NCBI RefSeq assembly: GCF_019656455.1
Contig: NZ_BPMK01000010.1
Coordinates: forward strand, 62,001 to 126,000
DNA from: Noviherbaspirillum aridicola
GTDB taxonomy: Bacteria; Pseudomonadota; Gammaproteobacteria; Burkholderiales; Burkholderiaceae_D
Reading direction: 5' to 3'
DNA: 64,000 bases
Shown here: positions 25,586 to 36,567 of the stretch, in pieces
Layout: each line of letters starts with the position of its first letter
Numbering within the stretch: the stretch's first letter is position 1
Notes under the pieces: model-generated
Database searches by the model: none
Told to the model about the DNA's origin: nothing
What the model saw: the letters and a program-made list of their open reading frames with translations, nothing else
Program-made: the position numbers and the translations under genes

Positions 25586-27301
25586 ATGTCTGCAGAACTC
25601 ACAGGCGCGGAAATAGTGGTGCGCTGCCTGGCCGAGGAAGGCGTCGAACATGTGTTCGGCTATCCCGGCGGCGCGGTGCTCTACATCTACGACGCGATCT
25701 TCAATCAGGAAAAATTCCAGCACATCCTGGTGCGCCATGAACAGGCGGCCATTCATGCGGCCGACGCGTACTCGCGCAGCTCGCAGAAGGTCGGCGTGGC
25801 CATCGTCACCTCCGGCCCCGGCGTCACCAATGCGGTGACCGGCCTGGCCACCGCCTACATGGATTCCATCCCGATGGTGGTCATCTCCGGCCAGGTGCCG
25901 TCGACCGCGATCGGCCAGGATGCATTCCAGGAGTGCGACACCGTCGGCATCACCCGTCCCTGCGTCAAGCACAACTTCCTCGTCAAGGATGTGCGCGACC
26001 TCGCGGAGACGATGAAAAAGGCGTTCTACATCGCCACCACCGGCCGTCCCGGCCCGGTGCTGGTCGACATCCCCAAGGACATCACGATCCAGAAATGCGC
26101 GTTCTCCTATCCGAAGGAGATCGAGATGCGCTCCTATCGTCCGGTGGACAAGGGACACTCCGGCCAGATCCGCAAGGCGGTGCAGCTGCTGCTGTCGGCC
26201 GAGCGTCCGATGATCTACACCGGCGGCGGCGTGATCCTGGCGAACGCCTCGGCCGAGCTCAACAAGCTGGTCGACCGCCTCGGCTACCCCTGCACCAACA
26301 CGCTGATGGGACTGGGCGCGTATCCGTCGAGCAGCGACAAGTTCGTCGGCATGCCCGGCATGCACGGCACCTATGAAGCCAACATGGCCATGCAGCACTG
26401 CGACGTGCTGATCGCCATCGGCGCGCGCTTCGACGACCGCGTGATCGGCAATCCCAAGCATTTCGGCAGCCATCCGCGCAAGATCATCCACATCGACATC
26501 GACCCGTCCTCGATCTCCAAGCGGGTCAAGGTCGACATTCCCATCGTCGGCAACGTCAAGGACGTGCTGGTCGAAGTGCTGTCCCAGCTCGACGCTGCCG
26601 AGACCAAACCCAATCAGACGGCACTGGCTGCCTGGTGGCGCCAGATCAATGAGTGGCGCGGCCGCGAATGCCTGAAGTTCGCGCCGTCCAATGAAGTGAT
26701 CAAGCCGCAGGAAGTCGTGCGCAAGCTGTGGGAAGTGACGAAGGGCGACGCCTTCATCACCTCCGACGTCGGCCAGCACCAGATGTGGGCCGCGCAGTAC
26801 TACGGCTTCGACAAGCCGCGCCGCTGGATCAATTCCGGCGGCCTGGGCACCATGGGCGTGGGCCTGCCGTACGCGATGGGCGTGCAGATGGCCAACCCGG
26901 GCGCGACCGTTGCCTGCATCACCGGCGAAGCCTCGATCCAGATGTGCATCCAGGAGCTCGCCACCTGCAAGCAGTACCACCTGACGCCGAAGATCATCCT
27001 GCTCAACAACCGCTTCCTCGGCATGGTGCGGCAGTGGCAGCAGATCGACTACGGCTCCCGCTATTCCGAGTCCTACATGGACTCGCTGCCCGACTTCAAC
27101 ATGCTGGCGGAATCCTTCGGCCATGTCGGCATGAAGATCGAAAAGCCGGGCGATGTCGAGGGCGCGCTGCGCGAAGCCTTCGGCATGAAGGACAGGCTGG
27201 TGTTCATGAACTTCATTACCGATCAAACCGAAAACGTCTGGCCGATGGTGAAAGCCGGCAAGGGTCTGACTGAAATGCTGCTCGGTTCGGAGGATCTGTA
27301 A
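25586..27301 (+). CDS. ilvB: Acetolactate synthase large subunit IlvB
   Basis: 571-residue catalytic subunit (EC 2.2.1.6): condenses two pyruvates, or pyruvate and 2-oxobutyrate, as the first shared step of valine, leucine and isoleucine synthesis. Catalytic Glu52 lies in LVRHEQAAIHAADAY. The thiamine-diphosphate motif reads GEAS at 447-450 and is closed by LLNN about 25 residues later, in place of the textbook GDG. The start at 25586 has AAAGGA 6 bases upstream. The TAATG stop/start overlap couples it to ilvN. Confidence 0.95.
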   Translation: MSAELTGAEIVVRCLAEEGVEHVFGYPGGAVLYIYDAIFNQEKFQHILVRHEQAAIHAADAYSRSSQKVGVAIVTSGPGVTNAVTGLATAYMDSIPMVVISGQVPSTAIGQDAFQECDTVGITRPCVKHNFLVKDVRDLAETMKKAFYIATTGRPGPVLVDIPKDITIQKCAFSYPKEIEMRSYRPVDKGHSGQIRKAVQLLLSAERPMIYTGGGVILANASAELNKLVDRLGYPCTNTLMGLGAYPSSSDKFVGMPGMHGTYEANMAMQHCDVLIAIGARFDDRVIGNPKHFGSHPRKIIHIDIDPSSISKRVKVDIPIVGNVKDVLVEVLSQLDAAETKPNQTALAAWWRQINEWRGRECLKFAPSNEVIKPQEVVRKLWEVTKGDAFITSDVGQHQMWAAQYYGFDKPRRWINSGGLGTMGVGLPYAMGVQMANPGATVACITGEASIQMCIQELATCKQYHLTPKIILLNNRFLGMVRQWQQIDYGSRYSESYMDSLPDFNMLAESFGHVGMKIEKPGDVEGALREAFGMKDRLVFMNFITDQTENVWPMVKAGKGLTEMLLGSEDL

Positions 27302-27792
27302 TGCGTCATATCATTTCCGTACTGCTCGAAAACGAAGCGGGCGCCCTGTCGCGCGTGGTCGGCCTGTTTTCCGCCCGCGGCTACAACATCGAAACCCTGA
27401 CCGTCGCGCCGACCGAAGACGCGACCCTGTCCCGGATGACCATCGTCACCAGCGGCTCGGACGACGTGATCGAACAGATCACCAAGCATCTGAACCGCCT
27501 GATCGAGGTGGTCAAGGTCGTCGACCTGACCGAAGGCGCGCACATCGAGCGTGAGCTCATGCTCATCAAGGTGCGCGCGGTCGGCAAGGAACGCGAAGAA
27601 ATGAAGCGCACCGCGGACATCTTCCGCGGCCGCATCATCGACGTCACCGAGAAGACTTACACGATCGAACTGACGGGCAACAAATCCAAGCTCGACGCCT
27701 TCATCGAATCGATCGACCGCACCGCCATCCTGGAGACCGTCCGTACCGGCGGTTCCGGCATCGGCCGCGGCGAGCGCATTCTCAAAGTCTGA
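27301..27792 (+). CDS. ilvN: Acetolactate synthase small (regulatory) subunit IlvN/IlvH
   Basis: 163 residues: N-terminal ACT domain (HIISVLLENEAGALSRVVGL) that binds valine for feedback inhibition, and the C-terminal ALS_ss domain (VKVVDLTEGAHIEREL onward). Length and sequence are of the IlvH type. The start overlaps the ilvB stop by one base, as expected for a stoichiometric subunit. Confidence 0.95.
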   Translation: MRHIISVLLENEAGALSRVVGLFSARGYNIETLTVAPTEDATLSRMTIVTSGSDDVIEQITKHLNRLIEVVKVVDLTEGAHIERELMLIKVRAVGKEREEMKRTADIFRGRIIDVTEKTYTIELTGNKSKLDAFIESIDRTAILETVRTGGSGIGRGERILKV

Positions 27793-28851
<1,059 letters not shown>

Positions 28852-28875
28852 TCGGCAACGCTGCTTGAGTAAAAT

Positions 28876-28904
28876 AAAGGGTCTGCCCGTGCAGACCCTT
28901 TTTT
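28876..28904 (+). terminator. Rho-independent terminator after ilvC
   Basis: An 11-bp stem AAAGGGTCTGC/GCAGACCCTTT with loop CCGT runs into a T-rich tail of six. It lies 24 bases after the ilvC stop and closes the ilvBNC operon; the SIMPL gene starts only 15 bases further, so that gene depends on read-through or a promoter nearby. Confidence 0.9.
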
Positions 28905-28918
28905 CTTTGGAGAGCCGA

Positions 28919-29680
28919 ATGCCACGTTCGACCGTTGCCAGCCTGATCCTCGCTCTTGCCGCGTCCCTCGGCAGCGCCCATGCGCAGTCCACCCAGGCGC
29001 CGCAACCCCCGCAGCCCGCCGGCACCCTGGTGATCGTGCCCGCATACGGCGAAGTCAGACAGCCGAACGACGAGGCGCGAGCGGTCTTCATGGTCGAAGA
29101 GCAGGACAAGGACCGTGCAGCCGCCGCCTCGCGCGTCAACCTGAGGATGAAGCAGGGCACGGAACTGCTCAGGCGCGCCGACCCGGCGGCTGTGTTCCAG
29201 ACCCGCGGTTACTATACGTACCCGGTGTACGCGGACGAGCCGGTGCAGCCGCGCCAGGCGGCGAGGATCCGTCAGCCCACCGGCTGGCGCGTGGGCCAGT
29301 ATCTCGACATGAAGACCGGCAGTCTCGACAAGCTGCCCGCGACTGTCGCCGCCGCGCAGAAGCTGCTCGCGCTGAACGGCTTGCAGTTCGGCCTGACCGA
29401 GGCCAGCGCGCGCAAGCTGGAAGAGCAGAGGATCGCGGCCGCGTACCAGAACCTGCAGGAAAAGATCGCCGCGATCGCCAAGGCCATGGGCCGCAACCCG
29501 GGTGAGGCGGTGCTCGACACCATCGATTTCGAAGCGTCGGGCAGCTACGCGCCGCAGCCTGAAGCCGCGATGAAAACCATGCGCGCATCGGCGATGGATG
29601 CTCCGGTGGAAGAGCCGAGCTTCGAACCCGGCGAAACCACGCTCGGTACGCGGCTGGTCGGCAGGATACGCTTCAGGTAG
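28919..29680 (+). CDS. Exported SIMPL (DUF541) domain protein
   Basis: 253 residues with a signal peptide (about 1-22, ending GSAHA) and a SIMPL/DUF541 domain: the start GTLVIVPAYGEVRQPNDEARAVF, central conserved RGYYTYPVY and C-terminal LGTRLVGRIRF. Periplasmic family of unclear function, sometimes linked to oxidative stress. The start at 28919 follows GGAGAG; the frame begins further upstream inside the ilvC terminator without support. Confidence 0.83.
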   Translation: MPRSTVASLILALAASLGSAHAQSTQAPQPPQPAGTLVIVPAYGEVRQPNDEARAVFMVEEQDKDRAAAASRVNLRMKQGTELLRRADPAAVFQTRGYYTYPVYADEPVQPRQAARIRQPTGWRVGQYLDMKTGSLDKLPATVAAAQKLLALNGLQFGLTEASARKLEEQRIAAAYQNLQEKIAAIAKAMGRNPGEAVLDTIDFEASGSYAPQPEAAMKTMRASAMDAPVEEPSFEPGETTLGTRLVGRIRFR

Positions 29681-29770
29681 CCGGTCCGAAACGAAGCATT
29701 GCAGACGAAGTCCTATACCGTGGGAGAGCGCGAAGGCCGCCACAGGGATTACTTTTGTGAAAGCCTCGTC

Positions 29771-29776
29771 TAGAAT
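29771..29776 (+). promoter_or_regulatory. Candidate -10 element for psd-pssA
   Basis: TAGAAT (5 of 6 matches) lies 40 bases before the psd start. The best -35 at 17-base spacing is ATTACT (29748-29753), only 3 of 6, so the call is tentative. Confidence 0.35.
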
Positions 29777-29815
29777 AGCCACGCTTTTTATCTTTCATCA
29801 TTTCTCGGAGCGAAG

Positions 29816-30454
29816 TTGAACAATTATCCGCATCCCATCATTGCCCGCGAGGGCTGGCCTTTCCTTGGCATCGCGGTTGCCCTGGCTGTCGTCGTCACGC
29901 TCCTGGCCGGACTGTGGTCCATCCCGTTCTGGATCATCGCGCTGTTCGTGCTGCAGTTCTTCCGCGATCCCGCGCGCACCGTGCCGCAGAAGGCCAACGC
30001 CGTTCTGTCGCCGGCGGATGGGCGCATCGTCGTGGTCGAAAAAACCCAGGACCCCTATGCCAACCGCGAGGCGCTGAAGATCAGCGTCTTCATGAACGTG
30101 TTCAACGTCCACTCCAATCGCTCGCCGGTCGACGGCCGGGTGGAGGCGGCAAAGTATTTCCCGGGCAAGTTCGTCAATGCCGACCTGGACAAGGCCTCCA
30201 TCGAGAATGAGCGCAATGCGCTGACCATCACCGCCAGCAACGGGCAGACGATCACCTGCGTACAGGTGGCTGGTCTGATCGCGCGCCGCATCCTGTGCTA
30301 CGTGAAGGCGGGCGACACGCTCGCGCGCGGGCAGCGCTACGGTTTCATCCGCTTCGGCTCCCGCGTCGACGTCTACCTGCCGCTCACCGCCACGCCGAAG
30401 GTGGCGGTCGGCGAGAAAGTATCGGCGACCGAGACCATCCTGGCCGAGCTGTAA
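29816..30454 (+). CDS. psd: Phosphatidylserine decarboxylase proenzyme
   Basis: 212 residues, short (type II) form. Makes phosphatidylethanolamine from phosphatidylserine at the inner membrane. An N-terminal hydrophobic hairpin (about 15-48) is followed by [21 protein letters not shown] and the self-cleavage site RFGS (179-182): cleavage before Ser182 makes the pyruvoyl group. The start is a TTG with GGAG 5 bases upstream. Operon with pssA, 4 bases downstream. Confidence 0.93.
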   Translation: MNNYPHPIIAREGWPFLGIAVALAVVVTLLAGLWSIPFWIIALFVLQFFRDPARTVPQKANAVLSPADGRIVVVEKTQDPYANREALKISVFMNVFNVHSNRSPVDGRVEAAKYFPGKFVNADLDKASIENERNALTITASNGQTITCVQVAGLIARRILCYVKAGDTLARGQRYGFIRFGSRVDVYLPLTATPKVAVGEKVSATETILAEL

Positions 30455-30458
30455 GCGT

Positions 30459-31316
30459 ATGGCCACCTTCAATCGTCGCAAGGCGAAAAGCAGTTCCGGC
30501 CTGTTCGCGCGGCGCCTGCAGCGCCGCTCCCTGCAGTCTGCCGACCCCGCGGCCGCCGCGCCGCGGCCGCGCGCCATCTATCTCTTGCCGAATGCCTTCA
30601 CCACCGCCAACATGTTCTGCGGATTCTTCGCGATCGTGATGGCGATGAACCTGAAGTTCGACGTGGCGGCGGTCGCCATTTTCGCGGCCATGCTGCTCGA
30701 CACGGTCGACGGACGGGTGGCACGCCTGACCAACACGCAAAGCGAGTTCGGCGCCCAGTACGACAGTCTGTCCGACATGCTTTCCTTCGGCGCCGCGCCT
30801 GCGCTCGTCGTCTATGAATGGTCGCTGCGCGGCATGGGCAAGCTGGGCTGGCTGGCCGCGTTCGTCTACTGCGCCGGCGCCGCGCTGCGGCTGGCGCGCT
30901 TCAATACCAACATCGCGGTGGTGGACAAGCGCTACTTCCAGGGTTTGCCCAGTCCGGCCGCAGCCGCCCTCGTGGCCGGATTCATCTGGCTGATGGAAGA
31001 CCTAGGCCTGGTCGGAACCGAGCTTACCTGGTTCGCCTGGACCATCACGCTCTATGCCGGGCTCACCATGGTCACCAACGTGCCGTTCTACAGTTTCAAG
31101 GAAATCAATTTCCGCAAGTCGGTGCCGTTCATCGCGGTGTTCCTGATCGTGCTGGTGATCGTGCTGATTTCGAGCGACCCGCCCAAAGTCCTGTTCGGCA
31201 TCTTCGTGCTGTACGGCCTGTCCGGCTATGGCGTGTATTTCTGGCGCCTGTTCAAGGGCAAGCCGGTGAGCATTGTCGAAACCACCGAAGGCGACGGCAG
31301 CGATTCGAAAGAGTAA
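30459..31316 (+). CDS. pssA: CDP-diacylglycerol-serine O-phosphatidyltransferase
   Basis: 285 residues with about seven membrane segments after a basic N-terminus. The CDP-alcohol phosphatidyltransferase motif DGRVARL..SEFGAQYDSLSD (around residues 85-107) carries the catalytic Asp residues. Produces phosphatidylserine, the substrate of the adjacent psd product, so the two genes form a phosphatidylethanolamine module. Followed by the leuA leader region. Confidence 0.94.
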   Translation: MATFNRRKAKSSSGLFARRLQRRSLQSADPAAAAPRPRAIYLLPNAFTTANMFCGFFAIVMAMNLKFDVAAVAIFAAMLLDTVDGRVARLTNTQSEFGAQYDSLSDMLSFGAAPALVVYEWSLRGMGKLGWLAAFVYCAGAALRLARFNTNIAVVDKRYFQGLPSPAAAALVAGFIWLMEDLGLVGTELTWFAWTITLYAGLTMVTNVPFYSFKEINFRKSVPFIAVFLIVLVIVLISSDPPKVLFGIFVLYGLSGYGVYFWRLFKGKPVSIVETTEGDGSDSKE

Positions 31317-31365
31317 GGCTGTCTTGCCGGCGACAAGCGTGGAAAACCGGCGGTGAATCAAGTCG

Positions 31366-31394
31366 TTGCACTTTTCCACGTTTGCGCTTATATT
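31366..31394 (+). promoter_or_regulatory. Promoter for the leu leader and leuA
   Basis: TTGCAC (31366-31371), 17-base spacer, TATATT (31389-31394). The predicted start of transcription is about 31401, at or next to the A of the leader ATG at 31402. Confidence 0.62.
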
Positions 31395-31401
31395 CTTTCG
31401 C

Positions 31402-31491
31402 ATGTTCCGCGAAATTCACATTTCCGCCTCCGCTTTCTCCAGCAGCACGCCGTCCGGCCTGCTGCTGTCGCTGCTTCTACTAGTGCGTTAA
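31402..31491 (+). CDS. leuL: Leucine-rich leader peptide upstream of leuA
   Basis: 29-codon frame too short for normal gene calling. It starts MFREIHISASAF and ends GLLLSLLLLVR; the codons CTG CTG CTG TCG CTG CTT CTA CTA give seven Leu in eight positions, including the rare CTA twice, then GTG CGT TAA. This is what a leucine-sensing attenuator peptide looks like, and it ends 123 bases before leuA. No ribosome site precedes the ATG, which sits at the predicted transcript start. The first Leu codons can pair with upstream CAGCAGC (31440-31446 with 31461-31467). Confidence 0.78.
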   Translation: MFREIHISASAFSSSTPSGLLLSLLLLVR

Positions 31492-31614
31492 CGCGCGCTA
31501 ATCCCCATACCCCCACAATCCGTGCAGTTTCACGCTCATGCCCCAAAAGGCAAGGGCAGGCGGAAGACCATTTATCAACGCTTCGATTACCGACTTACCA
31601 CCAAGGAGTGCAGC
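31492..31614 (+). promoter_or_regulatory. leuA leader region with C-rich, G-free segment
   Basis: Between the leader peptide stop and leuA. At 31499-31521 there are 12 C and no G in 23 bases, resembling a Rho loading (rut) site. Two weak hairpins follow (CGTG/CACG at 31521-31534; TGCCC/GGGCA at 31539-31558). There is no U-tract, so a classical intrinsic attenuator is absent. Confidence 0.45.
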
Positions 31615-33153
31615 ATGGCCGACAAATTGATCATCTTCGATACCACCTTGCGCGATGGCGAGCAGTCCCCGGGCGCCTCGATGACGAGGGAGGAAAAAAT
31701 CCGCATCGCACGCCAGCTCGAGCGACTGCGGGTCGACGTGATCGAAGCCGGCTTTGCCGCCGCCTCGCCCGGTGACTTCGAATCGATCAAGAGCATCGCC
31801 AGCGTGATCAAGGATTCCACCGTCTGCTCGCTCGCGCGCGCCAACGACCGCGACATTTCGCGCGCGGCGGAAGCACTCTCCGCGGCCCCCCGCCGTCGCA
31901 TCCACACCTTCATCGCCACGTCCAAGCTGCACATGGAGAAGAAGCTGCGCATGTCGCCGGAACAGGTGCTCGAGCAGGCAAGGCTGTCGGTACGTTTCGC
32001 GCGCCAGTTCACCGACGACGTGGAATTCAGCCCGGAAGACGGCAGCCGCTCCGACGTGGATTTCCTCTGCCGCGTGCTGGAGACCGTCATCGCCGAGGGG
32101 GCGACCACCATCAATATCCCCGACACGGTCGGCTACGGCATCCCGGAGCAGTACGGCGCCATGATCCGGAGCCTGCGCGAACGCGTTCCGAATGCCGACA
32201 AGGCGATCTGGTCGGTGCACTGCCATAACGACCTCGGCATGGCGGTCGCCAATTCCCTCGCCGGGGTGATGATCGGCGGGGCGCGCCAGGTGGAATGCAC
32301 GATCAACGGTCTCGGCGAGCGCGCGGGCAATACCGCGCTCGAGGAAGTCGTGATGGCGGTGAAGACCCGCAAGGATCACTTCAAGCTGGACGTCGGCATC
32401 GACACCACCCAGATCGTCCCGGCTTCCAAGCTGGTATCCCAGATCACCGGCTTCGCGGTGCAGCCGAACAAGGCCGTGGTGGGCGCCAACGCCTTCGCGC
32501 ATGCCTCCGGCATTCACCAGGATGGCGTGCTCAAGGCGCGCGACACCTATGAAATCATGCGCGCCGAGGATGTGGGCTGGACCGCCAACAAGATCGTGCT
32601 CGGCAAGCTGTCGGGCCGCAACGCGTTCAAGCAGCGCCTGGAAGAGCTCGGCATCGAACTCGAGTCGGAGCAGGAAGTCAACGCCGCCTTTGCGCGCTTC
32701 AAGGAGCTGGCCGACCGCAAGGCCGAGATCTTCGACGAAGACATCATGGCACTGGTCTCCGACGAACAGCACTCGCATGAGAACGAGCACTACCGTTTCG
32801 TTTCCCTGTCCCAGCACTCGGAAACCGGCGAGCGTCCGGCCGCCAAGGTCGTCTTCAGCATGGGCGGCAAGGAGCTGAGCTGCCACGGCGAAGGCAACGG
32901 CCCGGTGGATGCGACGGTGAACGCGATCGAGGCGGAGGCCCGCAGCGGTGCGGAGCTGCTTCTGTTCTCGGTCAACGCGATCACCACGGGCACCGAGTCG
33001 CAGGGCGAGGTGACGATGCGCCTGTCGAAGAACGGCCGCATCGTCAACGGCGTCGGCGCGGACCCGGACATCGTCGTGGCCTCGGCCAAGGCTTACCTGT
33101 CGGCACTCAACAAGCTGTACTCAAAAGCTGAAAGGCTCAATCCGCAGCTGTAA
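31615..33153 (+). CDS. leuA: 2-isopropylmalate synthase LeuA
   Basis: 512 residues (EC 2.3.3.13), first committed step of leucine synthesis from 2-oxoisovalerate and acetyl-CoA. The HMGL-like barrel begins [16 protein letters not shown] (Arg13, Asp14) and has metal ligands His202 and His204 in SVHCHNDLG; the C-terminal regulatory domain (about 390-512) binds leucine. The start at 31615 follows AAGGAG by 6 bases; the longer open frame has no support. Preceded by the leucine leader peptide. Confidence 0.96.
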   Translation: MADKLIIFDTTLRDGEQSPGASMTREEKIRIARQLERLRVDVIEAGFAAASPGDFESIKSIASVIKDSTVCSLARANDRDISRAAEALSAAPRRRIHTFIATSKLHMEKKLRMSPEQVLEQARLSVRFARQFTDDVEFSPEDGSRSDVDFLCRVLETVIAEGATTINIPDTVGYGIPEQYGAMIRSLRERVPNADKAIWSVHCHNDLGMAVANSLAGVMIGGARQVECTINGLGERAGNTALEEVVMAVKTRKDHFKLDVGIDTTQIVPASKLVSQITGFAVQPNKAVVGANAFAHASGIHQDGVLKARDTYEIMRAEDVGWTANKIVLGKLSGRNAFKQRLEELGIELESEQEVNAAFARFKELADRKAEIFDEDIMALVSDEQHSHENEHYRFVSLSQHSETGERPAAKVVFSMGGKELSCHGEGNGPVDATVNAIEAEARSGAELLLFSVNAITTGTESQGEVTMRLSKNGRIVNGVGADPDIVVASAKAYLSALNKLYSKAERLNPQL

Positions 33154-33159
33154 GGCAGC

Positions 33160-33184
33160 GACGGGCGCGCGCGGCGCGCCCGTC
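33160..33184. terminator. GC-rich hairpin between convergent leuA and lipoprotein genes
   Basis: Perfect 11-bp stem GACGGGCGCGC/GCGCGCCCGTC with a 3-base loop fills the 29-base gap between the two stop codons. No T-run follows on either strand, so it may end transcription only partly or protect both 3' ends. Confidence 0.55.
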
Positions 33185-33710
33185 ACAGGCGTCCGAAGCC
33201 GAAGCCGAATCCGCCGAAGGGAAACCGCACGTCCGGATCGCGACGCGGATCGGGACCGTTGAGCATCTGCCGTACCACGCCGGCCTGGTCGAAATGCACA
33301 TGCATGATCGAGTCCCAGACCTCGTTTTCCTTGTAGGGATACGACCATACCTCGAGGTCGCGCAGGGGCAGGTAGGACGTGTCGCTCGGCGTGCCGATGG
33401 TCTTCAGCACCGTATCCTTGGTGGCCTCGCCCACCCTGATGGTGCCGAACTTCTGAACCGTCAGCACCTGCTCGAACGAGACGACGCGTCCGTTTTCCAG
33501 TCGCGCCATATAGGTTCGCTGGCCCCAGGGACCGGTCATGTACTCGAGCAGGTCGACGTTGCCATCCTTGTAACGGTTTGTCGGCTGGCCGCGCTTCTGG
33601 ATGACGTCGGCTTCGCTGTCGCCCACGCTGACCGACTGCGGCAACACCGTCGCGCAGCCGGACAGCAGGACGAGCAGGGTGAGCAGGAAGGCGCGGACCG
33701 TGGTGATCAT
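33183..33710 (-). CDS. BamE/SmpA-like lipoprotein
   Basis: 175 residues with a lipoprotein signal (LLTLLVLLSGC; lipid-bearing Cys19) and a repeated module of the SmpA/OmlA type: SVGDSEADVIQKRGQPT and later RVGEATKDTVLKTIGTPSD. The tail is rich in Phe, Gly and Arg. Not necessarily the assembly factor BamE itself; the tandem arrangement suggests a paralogue. GAGG ribosome site. Convergent with leuA. Confidence 0.75.
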   Translation of the reverse strand: MITTVRAFLLTLLVLLSGCATVLPQSVSVGDSEADVIQKRGQPTNRYKDGNVDLLEYMTGPWGQRTYMARLENGRVVSFEQVLTVQKFGTIRVGEATKDTVLKTIGTPSDTSYLPLRDLEVWSYPYKENEVWDSIMHVHFDQAGVVRQMLNGPDPRRDPDVRFPFGGFGFGFGRL

Positions 33711-33771
33711 GTTCTACCTCTCTAGGAATTTTCATGGCCGCCGGCAAGTCGGCGTCCTTCTATCTAAGTGT

Positions 33772-33800
33772 TTGAATTGCCGATTTAATTCCGCTATACT
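33772..33800 (+). promoter_or_regulatory. Promoter of rpsO
   Basis: TTGAAT (33772-33777), 17-base spacer, TATACT (33795-33800). Strong sigma-70 match, as expected for a ribosomal protein gene; start of transcription near 33807. Confidence 0.75.
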
Positions 33801-33806
33801 GCGCGT

Positions 33807-33834
33807 CTTGGCTCTTCGGAGCCAGGTTTTTTTT
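33807..33834 (+). terminator. UUCG-capped hairpin plus U8 in the rpsO leader
   Basis: An 8-bp stem closed by C(TTCG)G (33807-33826, one G-T pair) is followed at once by eight T's. It looks like an intrinsic terminator but begins at the predicted transcript start of rpsO, so it may act as an attenuator or stop read-through from leuA. Confidence 0.65.
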
Positions 33835-33894
33835 GTCAACGATCACGGTGAGCGAGGGGTTGCGACTCCGGCCACCGCATGTGAAAGGTAAACC

Positions 33895-34164
33895 ATGTCC
33901 GTAGAAGACATCAACAAGGCCGCAATCATTGCGGAAAACGCCCGCGGCGCCAACGACACCGGTTCTCCGGAAGTCCAGGTTGCACTGCTGACCGCACGCA
34001 TCAACGAGCTCAACACCCACTTCAAGGCCCACGCCAAGGATCACCACTCCCGCCGCGGCCTGATCAAGATGGTCAATCGCCGCAAGCGCCTGCTGTCCTA
34101 CCTGAAGGACAAGGACGCGAACCGTTATCGCGCTCTGATTGAAAAGCTCGGCCTGCGTAAGTAA
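33895..34164 (+). CDS. rpsO: 30S ribosomal protein S15
   Basis: 89 residues, the exact family length. Contains [35 protein letters not shown] with the conserved [11 protein letters not shown] helix that binds 16S rRNA in the platform of the small subunit. Followed by pnp, the conserved rpsO-pnp pair. Its leader holds a terminator-like hairpin. Confidence 0.97.
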   Translation: MSVEDINKAAIIAENARGANDTGSPEVQVALLTARINELNTHFKAHAKDHHSRRGLIKMVNRRKRLLSYLKDKDANRYRALIEKLGLRK

Positions 34165-34195
34165 TTCATTGCGCCAGCTGTCCGGCTTATAGATG

Positions 34196-34230
34196 AAATG
34201 CCTGCGTCAGTCCCCTGATGCAGGCATTTT
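34196..34230 (+). terminator. Long hairpin between rpsO and pnp
   Basis: A 15-bp stem with a single G-T pair (34196-34210 with 34215-34229, core AAATGCCTGC/GCAGGCATTT), loop TCCC, and only four T's. It matches the position of the rpsO terminator and RNase III processing site known from E. coli rpsO-pnp. Most likely an attenuating terminator or RNase III site. Confidence 0.65.
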
Positions 34231-34359
34231 GCCATTCTGAGGTTTTGTATTCGCAAGCGTTGCAGGCAGTAAAGACGAGTTGTCATGCGTGGCAAGCGTC
34301 CGTGGTGAGGTGAACGACAGCGCCTGAAAATCTGTCGGCAAAAATAGAAAGGAAACACC

Positions 34360-36489
<2,130 letters not shown>

Positions 36490-36496
36490 GAGGGCT

Positions 36497-36561
36497 GCCG
36501 GCGCCGTGCGGCGCCGGCCTCTCCGCAAGAATGCCCGCGCCATGGCGCGGGCATTTTTTTT
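36497..36561 (+). terminator. Tandem hairpins terminating pnp
   Basis: The first stem GCCGGCGCC/GGCGCCGGC (36497-36518) has no T-run. The second, ATGCCCGCGC/GCGCGGGCAT (36531-36554), runs into eight T's and is a strong Rho-independent terminator. Confidence 0.92.
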
Positions 36562-36567
36562 GTCGGT

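Noticed and set aside
25580-27226. A 548-codon minus-strand frame opposite ilvB
   Set aside because: Antisense shadow of acetolactate synthase; no domain or start signal.
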